Positions 1-5,152 of a stretch of DNA of 5,196 bases are shown piece by piece (the stretch's first letter is position 1; every line of letters starts with the position of its first letter). The stretch lies in contig CAAEEB010000038.1 in NCBI GenBank assembly GCA_900754745.1, positions 1 to 5,196 on the forward strand, written 5' to 3'. This DNA is from an uncultured Collinsella sp. (lineage in GTDB: Bacteria; Actinomycetota; Coriobacteriia; Coriobacteriales; Coriobacteriaceae). A program made the position numbers and the translations under genes. Under the pieces are notes generated by a model, which was given only the letters and a program-made list of their open reading frames with translations, made no database searches and was not told the origin of the DNA.

Positions 1-21
1 GCTGTAGGCCTTCTGGGCCAT
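1..21 (-). CDS. tnpA: Probable IS200/IS605-family transposase TnpA, N-terminus only (runs off window)
   Basis: Seven codons are visible on the minus strand, reading MAQKAYS, from an ATG at 19-21. An AGGGG-type ribosome binding site lies about 8 bases upstream. From memory of the family, many IS200/IS605 Y1 (HUH) transposases begin with a short M-A-x-K-A-x-S stretch before the conserved LSHTKW and KYHIVF segments, which would lie outside the window. The palindromes just upstream (48-166) are what is expected at the left end of such an element, whose ends are recognised as single-stranded hairpins rather than terminal inverted repeats. The protein evidence is only seven residues, so the call rests mostly on context. 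It could instead be the start of an unrelated gene. Confidence 0.45.
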
Positions 22-47
22 GGCGACCACCCCTTCGACTCGAATTC

Positions 48-70
48 TTGACGGCCTGAACAATCGTCAA
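48..70 (-). repeat. Inverted repeat in the leader of the putative transposase
   Basis: TTGACG at 48-53 and CGTCAA at 65-70 are exact inverted copies separated by 11 bases. They lie between the palindrome cluster and the ribosome binding site of the start codon at 21. IS200-type elements are known to carry leader hairpins that limit transposase expression, and this may be one. The stem is only 6 bp, so it could be chance. Read on the minus strand, TTGACG also resembles a -35 box, but no good -10 lies 16-18 bases downstream. Confidence 0.35.
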
Positions 71-85
71 TATCGGTCGGAGGGG

Positions 86-166
86 CGGCTTTGTAAAGCC
101 GTTTGTCTCCACCCGCGTAGCGGGTGGTTTAAAGCTGGCCGCTGCGCGGCCAGCAGACTAAAGTCT
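86..166. repeat. Cluster of four tandem palindromes, probable left end of an IS200/IS605 element
   Basis: Four exact hairpin sequences follow each other in 81 bases. They are CGGCTTT/AAAGCCG with a 2-base loop (86-101), CCACCCGC/GCGGGTGG with loop GTA (109-127), GCTGGCCGC/GCGGCCAGC with loop TGC (134-154) and AGACT/AGTCT with an AA centre (155-166). The second and third have perfect 8 and 9 bp stems with tight 3-base loops. None is followed by a clear T-tract, so a row of terminators is unlikely. Such small-loop hairpins are typical of IS200/IS605 ends and of REP-like or palindrome-associated derivatives mobilised in trans. The putative transposase start at 21, pointing away from them, supports a left end. 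The exact element boundary cannot be placed without an empty-site comparison. Confidence 0.6.
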
Positions 167-169
167 TGA

Positions 170-202
170 AAAATTAGTTCCGCCGTTCTAACGAACGGCG
201 GA
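170..202 (-). terminator. Intrinsic terminator of the sortase-LCP operon
   Basis: A perfect 10 bp stem, TCCGCCGTTC (179-188) with GAACGGCGGA (193-202) and a 4-base loop, lies 5 bases beyond the LCP stop codon. On the minus strand it is followed after about 4 bases by ATTTTT (170-175). The stem plus nearby T-rich tail fits Rho-independent termination. The tail is short and slightly displaced, so efficiency is uncertain. The IS-like palindrome cluster begins only a few bases further on. Confidence 0.7.
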
Positions 203-207
203 CCCAA

Positions 208-1485
208 TTAGTCTACGGGGTGGTAGAAAGTGTCGACGACCGTCTGCTTTACGTTGTCCTGGTCCAGATAGAACTCGGCGAAGGTGTCGCCCTGCTGCAT
301 GGTGCCCTGCAGCGTCACGACATCAAACGAAGTCAGGCCGTGCTCGAGCATCGTGGTCGCTAGATAGCCGAACTCATCGAGACCCAAATTGGTCCACGTA
401 TAGTCGCCCATGGCCTGATACAGGCTGATGAGCACGGCGGGGTTGCTCTTGGCACTGCTGAGCACCTTCGATGCAAACGCCTGCACGTAGCTCACCTGGC
501 GCGCTGTACGATCCAGCGAAGACGTCAGATTCGTCGTGTCGCGCCACTGCACATACTTTTCCGCCGTTGTACCAAACAGCGTGGTCTCCTGGCCCTCGAC
601 AACCGACGTGCCCGGCACAGTCTGCGTAGGCACCAGTGTCACACCGCCGATGGAGTCATTAATGGGAGCCACGCCCTCGATATTGAGCGTGTAGTAATAG
701 TCGACCGGAATGTTCTCGAGCACGCGCGAGGCAGCGGCGGCCGTCAGTGCCGATGAGTTGTCGCCATCGGTGCCATAGGCAAACTGCAAGCACAGCTGCT
801 CGGTCACCTGGCCGGCAAACGAACCATTGGAATACGTATCTACGGCAACCATGCTGTCACGCGGGATGATAATGCCGCGGGCCTCGCCCGTGTCGGTATT
901 AAGCGCTACAACCATCACGGTATCGGACTGGCCCTTCTGGGTGCCGTCATCGTTATTGCGGCCATCAAAGCCGATAAACGCCACCGTGGCCATATGCTTG
1001 TTGAGCGCATACTTCTTGCCGTTATAGGTAATGGTGTCGCCCTTGGCCTTAATGACCTTTTCGGTCTTTTCCTCAATCTTCTTTTTGCCTTGGTTCACGC
1101 TGTGATTCACAAAGCCCCAGCCGGCAGCAGCAACCGCACCAATCACGAGCAGCACGATCAGCAGCGCGCGGATACGGCGACGGCGCTTGATGCGCTTAAT
1201 CGACTCTTTGGAGTGTCGACGACGCTGAGGTTCCGCCTCATCAAGCGAAGGCCACTCTGCCTCATCACCAGGCTGCGCCGCAGCTTCATCGGCCTTTGCC
1301 GTTGTGTCGGACGGAGTCCCGGCCTTGCTCTGGGGTTTTTCGTCAGGCTGAGGCGTCGGAGCGCCTTTGCTCTCCCATTGAGGCTCGACGGGCTCCGCCA
1401 CAGCCTTAACCTGCTGATCGGGATTGTTTACTTGATTTTCGTCGGGATCCACCGCATCGATAAAGTGCTTGCCACGGGGGTTCAT
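208..1485 (-). CDS. LytR-CpsA-Psr (LCP) family cell-envelope phosphotransferase
   Basis: This is a 425-residue membrane-anchored LCP enzyme. The family transfers glycopolymer from undecaprenyl pyrophosphate carriers to peptidoglycan, or in some actinobacteria to sortase-anchored proteins. Residues 1-105 form an acidic and proline-rich, then strongly basic cytoplasmic tail (KRIKRRRR at 97-104). Residues 106-125 are a transmembrane helix. The extracellular LCP domain starts near 165 and shows GFDGR (172-176), SDT (187-189), IPRDS (207-211), an F-A-Y-G segment (235-238), the D-x-x-GGV element (277-282) and the late R-x-x-RQ element (R326, R329, Q330). These match the pyrophosphate-binding and catalytic arginine/aspartate pattern of the family. 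The ATG at 1485 has AGGAGA 10 bases upstream, inside the end of the sortase gene. Only 2 bases separate the two genes, so they are probably translationally coupled. The long disordered tail is the main unusual part. The substrate, teichoic-acid-like polymer or protein glycan, cannot be read from sequence. Confidence 0.95.
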   Translation of the reverse strand: MNPRGKHFIDAVDPDENQVNNPDQQVKAVAEPVEPQWESKGAPTPQPDEKPQSKAGTPSDTTAKADEAAAQPGDEAEWPSLDEAEPQRRRHSKESIKRIKRRRRIRALLIVLLVIGAVAAAGWGFVNHSVNQGKKKIEEKTEKVIKAKGDTITYNGKKYALNKHMATVAFIGFDGRNNDDGTQKGQSDTVMVVALNTDTGEARGIIIPRDSMVAVDTYSNGSFAGQVTEQLCLQFAYGTDGDNSSALTAAAASRVLENIPVDYYYTLNIEGVAPINDSIGGVTLVPTQTVPGTSVVEGQETTLFGTTAEKYVQWRDTTNLTSSLDRTARQVSYVQAFASKVLSSAKSNPAVLISLYQAMGDYTWTNLGLDEFGYLATTMLEHGLTSFDVVTLQGTMQQGDTFAEFYLDQDNVKQTVVDTFYHPVD

Positions 1486-1487
1486 GA

Positions 1488-2306
1488 CTATTTTGTCTCC
1501 TGGTCGCTTGTTAACACACCGCTGACAATATAGCGCGAGTTGCCCTGTGAACTATCGAGCATGCAGGTGCTCAACTGCACAATCTTACTATCTGCATCAA
1601 GTGTCACGCCGTCACGTACATTTTTGAGCAATGCGTCCGGATTACAGACCGAATTAAAGTAGTCCTGGCGCACGGCAGGGTCGGCAAAGTTAAACGAGTT
1701 GAGAATGTGGCGGTCGTCATATTGATAGGCCGAGACAATCTTGTACGTCAGGATATGGCCCGGCGTATAGACATAAAACTCAGCGTTCTCGTTAAAGAAG
1801 TCCGCATCCTCAAAGTTATGCAAGTTGTGGAACACACCGCCGTTCACATGGCCGTAGATCACCGTGACGGGATCGCTAAAGTCGCGCGCGTTTGCCATCT
1901 GGCTAAACGCTGTGCCGTAGGGGTCGTACTTGCCGTCCTTGTCGTGGTCCAGATAAAACAGGTCGTCCGTCGTGCTCTGCAGCAAGGGCGTGTTGATATC
2001 CGCACCCGGAATGTAGAGCCACGCATAGATGTCGGCATTCTCTTGAATGAGCGGAGCGAAGTCGATGGGGTTGTCCGGCAGTTCCTTGCCCTTTGATTCG
2101 ACCTTCGTGGCGGGCTTGCCTGTTGCACTCATCTCCTCGGCGCGCTGCTGCTCTAGATGATTCATATAGAGCACGTAGCCGCCGCAGCCGACTGCGACCA
2201 GTAGCAACACTACGAAAACGCCCTTGAGTATCGTGGCGCGACGCTTTTTGTCCGAGTCGCCCATATGCTTAACTTCCATATGCTTGCCCTGCGGCTGCTG
2301 TGCCAT
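1488..2306 (-). CDS. srtB: Class B sortase (cysteine transpeptidase)
   Basis: Sortases cleave a C-terminal sorting motif of secreted proteins and join the protein to the cell-wall peptide. The 272-residue product has a short basic cytoplasmic N-terminus (KKRR at 20-23), a membrane helix at about 28-48 and an extracellular sortase domain from about 78. The catalytic triad is visible: His153 in YGHV, Cys248 in the class B type LSTC motif (245-248) and Arg258 in SRYIVSG. The early NPIDFAPL and NADIYAWLYIPG segments and the insertion before the cysteine are also class B features. The ATG at 2306 has AAGGGA 5 bases upstream. A second in-frame ATG at 2264 (residue 15) also has a GGAAG site 8 bases upstream, so a protein shorter by 14 residues is possible. 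The gene sits between its likely SPATG substrate and an LCP enzyme, with no obvious promoter of its own. Confidence 0.97.
   Translation of the reverse strand: MAQQPQGKHMEVKHMGDSDKKRRATILKGVFVVLLLVAVGCGGYVLYMNHLEQQRAEEMSATGKPATKVESKGKELPDNPIDFAPLIQENADIYAWLYIPGADINTPLLQSTTDDLFYLDHDKDGKYDPYGTAFSQMANARDFSDPVTVIYGHVNGGVFHNLHNFEDADFFNENAEFYVYTPGHILTYKIVSAYQYDDRHILNSFNFADPAVRQDYFNSVCNPDALLKNVRDGVTLDADSKIVQLSTCMLDSSQGNSRYIVSGVLTSDQETK
2261..2285. repeat. Short tandem duplication at the sortase N-terminus
   Basis: CCATATGCTT occurs at 2261-2270 and again at 2276-2285, a 15-base period that keeps the reading frame. On the coding strand each copy gives Lys-His-Met, so residues 8-10 and 13-15 repeat and two in-frame ATG codons arise. 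The second ATG gains a ribosome-binding-like GGAAG from the unit between the copies. Confidence 0.7.
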
Positions 2307-2333
2307 GGTGTTCCCTTACCCTGTAAATCGGCC

Positions 2334-2363
2334 AAAAAAAGGACCCGCACAAGTACGGGTCCT
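2334..2363 (-). terminator. Intrinsic terminator between surface-protein gene and sortase gene
   Basis: AGGACCCG (2340-2347) and CGGGTCCT (2356-2363) form a perfect 8 bp GC-rich stem with an 8-base loop. On the minus strand the stem is followed directly by a run of T (complement of the A-run 2334-2340). This is a textbook Rho-independent terminator for the surface-protein transcript. It ends only 27 bases before the sortase start codon, leaving little room for a separate promoter. It therefore probably acts as a partial terminator that lowers sortase-LCP expression. Confidence 0.9.
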
Positions 2364-2370
2364 CAAATCT

Positions 2371-2386
2371 TACGGTTGAAACCGTA
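2371..2386 (-). repeat. Inverted repeat just after the surface-protein stop codon
   Basis: TACGGTT (2371-2377) and AACCGTA (2380-2386) are exact inverted copies around GA. The pair lies between the surface-protein stop codon (2393-2395) and the terminator hairpin. There is no T-tract of its own. It may stabilise the 3' end of the transcript or bind a protein; its role is not evident. Confidence 0.5.
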
Positions 2387-2392
2387 TGTATG

Positions 2393-2956
2393 CTAGTTGT
2401 TCTTGCGAAGAGCAACAAAAGCGCAGGCAGCGCCAGCAGCGGCAACAGCGGCCACAGCGGCAACAGCGGTGGTGTTCACGCCGGTAGCCGGGGACTTAGC
2501 ACCGTTGTCAGTGGTAGCAGCGCCAGCAGCGGTCTTCTCAGCCACGATGGTGTAGATGGAGAGCTTGGTGACCTTAAAGACAACGTTACCGTTGTTGTCG
2601 GCGGTCAGGTTCAGCTGCTCCGTAGTGCCGTCGTTGTGCTGGACATAGACGGTAACCTTAGCGTTGGCGTAAGCCTTACCAAGGGTGAAGGTGACGGTCA
2701 GCGGGTTGGACTCGGAAACGGTGCCGGCCTGGGACTCGGTGATCTCAAAGGAAGCGACCACGTTGGCGTTGGCAGGGGTGCCCTCGGCGTTCTTGGTGGT
2801 GGAAGCAACCTTGACGTTAGCGTTGTTAACGCTGGCGGTCACGTTGTTGGCGCCGGTGGCGGTGGTGTTGGCCGGGCTCGGGGCGGCGAAAGCAGCCACG
2901 GGCAGAGCCAGGGCAAGAGCGAGAACGCTCAGTGCTGCCATGAATCTCTTCTTCAT
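2393..2956 (-). CDS. Small cell-wall-anchored surface protein with SPATG sorting signal
   Basis: The 187-residue product has a signal peptide (1-24, cleavage expected after AFA), an Ala/Asn/Thr-rich segment (25-66), and a beta-rich module (about 67-140) containing a VYVQHNDGTTEQ segment and ending in KLSIYTIVAE. That module resembles the C-terminal stalk modules of coriobacterial surface proteins. A sorting signal closes it: SPATG at 155-159, an Ala/Val helix at about 164-183 and the tail RKNN. SPATG departs from LPxTG but fits the (S/P)PxTG motifs known for class B sortase of Clostridioides difficile, and a class B sortase follows directly. The start has GAGGAG 8 bases upstream. Codon use points to very high expression: all 20 Asn codons are AAC, and Lys and Glu use only AAG and GAG, unlike the neighbouring genes. 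No binding or enzymatic domain is visible, so it may be an abundant coat or stalk protein. Its ligand is unknown. Confidence 0.93.
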   Translation of the reverse strand: MKKRFMAALSVLALALALPVAAFAAPSPANTTATGANNVTASVNNANVKVASTTKNAEGTPANANVVASFEITESQAGTVSESNPLTVTFTLGKAYANAKVTVYVQHNDGTTEQLNLTADNNGNVVFKVTKLSIYTIVAEKTAAGAATTDNGAKSPATGVNTTAVAAVAAVAAAGAACAFVALRKNN

Positions 2957-3003
2957 GTTAGGTACTCCTCAACTTGCAGCTTGTGGACCTTTAAGTGCCT
3001 AGT

Positions 3004-3032
3004 AGTATAGCTTTTTTTACAAATTGTGACTA
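3004..3032 (-). promoter_or_regulatory. Probable sigma-A-type promoter of the surface-protein gene
   Basis: On the minus strand TAGTCA (3027-3032, four of six matches to TTGACA) and TATACT (3004-3009, five of six matches to TATAAT) are separated by exactly 17 bases. The spacer contains a run of seven A. Transcription would start near 2997, giving a leader of about 40 bases with a strong GAGGAG site. The A/T-rich region stands out from the GC-rich surroundings. Confidence 0.7.
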
Positions 3033-3115
3033 ATGAGTTCTATATGAAACAGTATTGCTGCTTTTTTGCTCACTCATTGGCCCCAAACAGCGACTTAGTA
3101 TGATGGTTCTGTGAC

Positions 3116-3700
3116 TTATTGGCCTTGTGTCACGGGCGTGACCTGCGAACCCACGCCGTTTGGACTGGTTTCGCTAACCTCGCTGTCCGCATCCTCGCCC
3201 TTTTGGGCATCGGCGATCGTTGCAGCAGCGGCAACAATACCGCGCTGAGGCGCCACGCCCGTCTGGGCCTGAGCGCCCTCGACAAGTTCCGTGCCGGCAT
3301 GTGCGAGCTCAGCAGGCTTGAACATCGCACTCAGGTCGACCCCGCCGCCGGCGTAACCAAGCGCGGCAAGCGCGATCACAATCACTGCAACAACAACTGC
3401 AATCGGCACATAACGATGCCAGCCGGCAGGATTGAGCCCACTGCGGCGAGCCGCACCGCGGCTGATATAGCCCAGCGTTCCGTCGTGCTTAAGCTTAGAG
3501 CCCACCACGCGCTTGCGCCCCCACAGCGTCGACTCGGCCTGCATGGCCAAGCGAGCGCTTGCCGAAGGATAGCCGTATTTGGTGCGCTTGAACGAACCGT
3601 CAAACCCCGACGCGTGCTTGCCCCACGTCCGGGACGTCGTGCGGCGGTTAACTGGAGCCGCGCCCCGTCTATTCCGGTTTGGTTTTGAAGTCTCCGCCAT
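3116..3700 (-). CDS. Unrecognised single-pass membrane protein with basic cytoplasmic N-terminus
   Basis: I do not recognise a family. From the ATG at 3700 the product has 194 residues. Residues 1-97 are rich in Arg, Lys, Gly and Ser, with aromatic landmarks W26, Y42, Y44, W60, Y79 and W94. Residues 98-117 are a clear transmembrane helix of Val/Ile/Ala. Residues 118-194 form an Ala/Gln/Glu-rich, probably disordered extracellular tail. The positive-inside rule places the N-terminus in the cytoplasm, where it could bind nucleic acid or acidic lipid; that is inference. In-frame starts at 3754 (GTG) and 3733 (ATG) lack ribosome binding sites and lie at or before the transcription start predicted from the promoter at 3745-3773, so 3700 is preferred. 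Its own ribosome site (GGGGG, 3 bases away) is poor. The tail contains SPNGV but no hydrophobic anchor after it, so it is not a sortase substrate. No clear terminator follows. Confidence 0.75.
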   Translation of the reverse strand: MAETSKPNRNRRGAAPVNRRTTSRTWGKHASGFDGSFKRTKYGYPSASARLAMQAESTLWGRKRVVGSKLKHDGTLGYISRGAARRSGLNPAGWHRYVPIAVVVAVIVIALAALGYAGGGVDLSAMFKPAELAHAGTELVEGAQAQTGVAPQRGIVAAAATIADAQKGEDADSEVSETSPNGVGSQVTPVTQGQ

Positions 3701-3744
3701 ACGCCCCCGCACGCCGTAACACAATCGAAACATTACTGCTTTGG

Positions 3745-3773
3745 ACTGTAGCACACGCGCTGCACGCGGTCAC
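3745..3773 (-). promoter_or_regulatory. Possible promoter of the basic membrane-protein gene
   Basis: On the minus strand GTGACC (3768-3773) and TACAGT (3745-3750) each match four of six consensus positions and are 17 bases apart. TGC directly precedes the -10, giving an extended -10. Transcription would begin near 3738, about 38 bases before the ATG at 3700. The site lies in the gap after the regulator stop codon. Confidence 0.5.
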
Positions 3774-3784
3774 GGGTGCCTCGC

Positions 3785-5002
3785 TCAGCGGTCGTCGTCC
3801 TTCAGCAAGCGCCACAGGGTCGTGCGGCTTATCCCCAGCACCTCGGCAGCGCGGGTCCGGTTGCCCTGAAGGTGGCCTACGACCAGCCGCGCGATGTCGC
3901 GTTCGGTATCAGCCAGTGGACGCAGGATATACAGGTCGCTGTCGAGCGTCGGAGCGCCAAAGGTTGCGGTTCTGATGACGTCCTCCTGGGCGAGCACCTC
4001 CTCCGCCGCAGCGCGCTCCGCCACACCCGACCCTACTAATATATAGAGTCGTTCCGAGACCTCGCGAAGCTGCAGATAGTTGCGTGGCCAGCGATAGCCG
4101 TTGAGCGTCGAGGCAGCCTCCTCGGACATACTCGGAGCGGCAGTTCCAAAGACATCTGACAGATATGACAAATACTGCGCAACCTTTTTCGATGCGCCAC
4201 CCTGCTCGGCAATCGCAGGCGCCACACTTACTGCGCACGCCAAGCGCTCGGTTACAAAAGCGGCCTGATCGCTTTCGCCACCGCCCGGCATATCATTTGC
4301 CGTCAGAACCACACGGCAACGCGCGGCCAGCGCCGTGTCGGTCATCGTAGAGACAAGCTCGCGCAGACGCTGCGGCGAAAGTGCATTCCAGCCGCCAATG
4401 CAAAGGGTCAGCCTTGCCTGGAACAGCGGCGATTCCGAGCTTTTGAGCAAATGGCGCCAGCCGCGATCTGTGAGCTCGTCAAGTGCCACGGACACAAAAG
4501 GTTCGTCGGCATAAGGCCCATCCAGATAGAGGCGTTTTGCAATCTCTGCCTGGCCAGCACCCAGCTCGCCCTCCAACATGAGGGGCACGCCGCGGGCATA
4601 GCTTCCGCAGACGGGGCCAGCGACCGCAGCGGCACCCTCGGCAATGCCGTACGCGCTTGCCTCGTAGCGCGCCTCGACCTCATCTGCATTAAGCCACTCA
4701 ATACCCGCGTGCGCCGCCACACCGTGCACCTCGCGGACCACGACCACCCAAAGCGCGCCGTATTCCTTGGCGACCGGACGCACCGTAAGGCTCAAGCGCC
4801 CTCCCGCATGCCCCATCACCAGGCGCGTGCCGTCGCCCACGCGCCCCAGGCGCTCGGCGACAAATGCCGCGACATCTTGCTCGAGCGTGACATCATCCAT
4901 GGTCGAAATCGCCACGTGTCCATGCTCATCGATTGCCAACGCCGAGGCCCCGGCAGCAGCCAAGGCCTCGATCAAGATTTGTAGCTTGGCGTCACTGTTC
5001 AT
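3785..5002 (-). CDS. Fis-type transcriptional regulator with degenerate sigma-54-activator AAA+ domain
   Basis: From the ATG at 5002 the product has 405 residues. Residues 1-100 look like a small sensory domain, possibly PAS-like, with no recognisable ligand motif. Residues about 115-330 align in order with the AAA+ core of bacterial enhancer-binding proteins: a Walker A-like GELGAGQ (145-151) where the lysine is Gln, a Walker B position reading LTLCIGGW (198-205) without the Asp-Glu pair, a VVLTAND strand (about 231-237), and YRWPRNYLQLREVSERL (303-319), equivalent to the WPGN-REL element. The GAFTGA sigma-54 contact loop is absent and the domain is shortened there. Residues 366-402 end in a Fis-type helix-turn-helix (GNRTRAAEVLGISRTTLWRL). 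It probably binds DNA and acts with the main sigma factor without ATP hydrolysis. ATG 5002 follows GAGGACGGGG at suitable spacing; a GTG at 5026 would add eight residues but lies in a hairpin. Targets are unknown; the adjacent surface genes are candidates. Confidence 0.85.
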   Translation of the reverse strand: MNSDAKLQILIEALAAAGASALAIDEHGHVAISTMDDVTLEQDVAAFVAERLGRVGDGTRLVMGHAGGRLSLTVRPVAKEYGALWVVVVREVHGVAAHAGIEWLNADEVEARYEASAYGIAEGAAAVAGPVCGSYARGVPLMLEGELGAGQAEIAKRLYLDGPYADEPFVSVALDELTDRGWRHLLKSSESPLFQARLTLCIGGWNALSPQRLRELVSTMTDTALAARCRVVLTANDMPGGGESDQAAFVTERLACAVSVAPAIAEQGGASKKVAQYLSYLSDVFGTAAPSMSEEAASTLNGYRWPRNYLQLREVSERLYILVGSGVAERAAAEEVLAQEDVIRTATFGAPTLDSDLYILRPLADTERDIARLVVGHLQGNRTRAAEVLGISRTTLWRLLKDDDR

Positions 5003-5025
5003 ATTGTGCCCCGTCCTCGACGCCA

Positions 5026-5045
5026 CGCCGCCACCGACGGCGGCG
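5026..5045 (-). promoter_or_regulatory. GC-rich hairpin in the regulator mRNA leader
   Basis: CGCCGCC (5026-5032) and GGCGGCG (5039-5045) form a perfect 7 bp stem with a 6-base loop. The stem ends about 24 bases before the ATG at 5002, leaving the ribosome site GAGGACGGGG exposed. It would partly bury the alternative GTG start at 5026. No T-tract follows, so it is not a standard terminator. Confidence 0.45.
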
Positions 5046-5056
5046 CGGGCGAGTGT

Positions 5057-5068
5057 TTCAAAATTGAA
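5057..5068. promoter_or_regulatory. Possible operator: TTCAA inverted repeat
   Basis: TTCAA (5057-5061) and TTGAA (5064-5068) are inverted copies around AA; with one extra T tolerated the symmetry extends to GTT/AAC. The site is an A/T island in GC-rich DNA, downstream of the TATAGT hexamer at 5087-5092. A dimeric Fis-type helix-turn-helix protein, such as the adjacent regulator, could bind it for autoregulation. This is inference from position and symmetry only. Confidence 0.3.
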
Positions 5069-5126
5069 CGATATTGCTCACCAAACACTATAGGGCAGAA
5101 GCCACCGTCCTGCGAGTATATGAGTT

Positions 5127-5152
5127 GCCCCGCATCGCCATCCTGGCGGGGC
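5127..5152. repeat. GC-rich hairpin with alternative pairings
   Basis: GCCCCGC (5127-5133) pairs with GCGGGGC (5146-5152) across a 12-base loop. A second pairing, ATCGCC (5134-5139) with GGCGAT (5150-5155), competes with it, and CGCC/GGCG (5136-5148) can fold inside. No T-tract follows on either strand. It may be the remains of an upstream terminator or a leader structure. Confidence 0.4.

Noticed and set aside
86..127. Series of intrinsic terminators
   Set aside because: The stems lack adjacent T-tracts on either strand and have 2-3 base loops; an IS-end explanation fits better.
86..166. CRISPR array
   Set aside because: The repeats are different palindromes, not copies of one direct repeat, and there are no unique spacers of constant length.
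2390..3010. A 206-codon open frame on the plus strand, longer than the surface-protein gene it opposes
   Set aside because: It is Gly/Ser/Val repetitive shadow coding of the strongly biased minus-strand gene. The minus strand has a signal peptide, sorting signal, ribosome site, promoter and terminator; the plus frame has none of these.
3046..3115. Terminator after the basic membrane-protein gene
   Set aside because: Only a weak, wobble-containing GCTGTTT/AAAGCAGC pairing with a long loop is seen and there is no T-tract after it on the minus strand.
3026..3124. Near-repeats of TGTGACTnAT and CATTGGCC around the surface-protein promoter
   Set aside because: The copies are short and imperfect with irregular spacing, so they do not support an operator call.
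3116..3180. SPNGV near the end of the basic membrane protein as a sortase signal
   Set aside because: No hydrophobic helix or basic tail follows it, and the threonine-glycine pair is missing.
3119..3688. A 189-codon plus-strand frame opposite the basic membrane protein
   Set aside because: It shows no domain, no convincing ribosome site and an unnatural Arg/His-rich composition. The minus strand carries a coherent transmembrane helix and topology.
4451..4984. A 177-codon plus-strand frame inside the regulator gene
   Set aside because: It is antisense to a recognisable AAA+/Fis regulator and has no family features.
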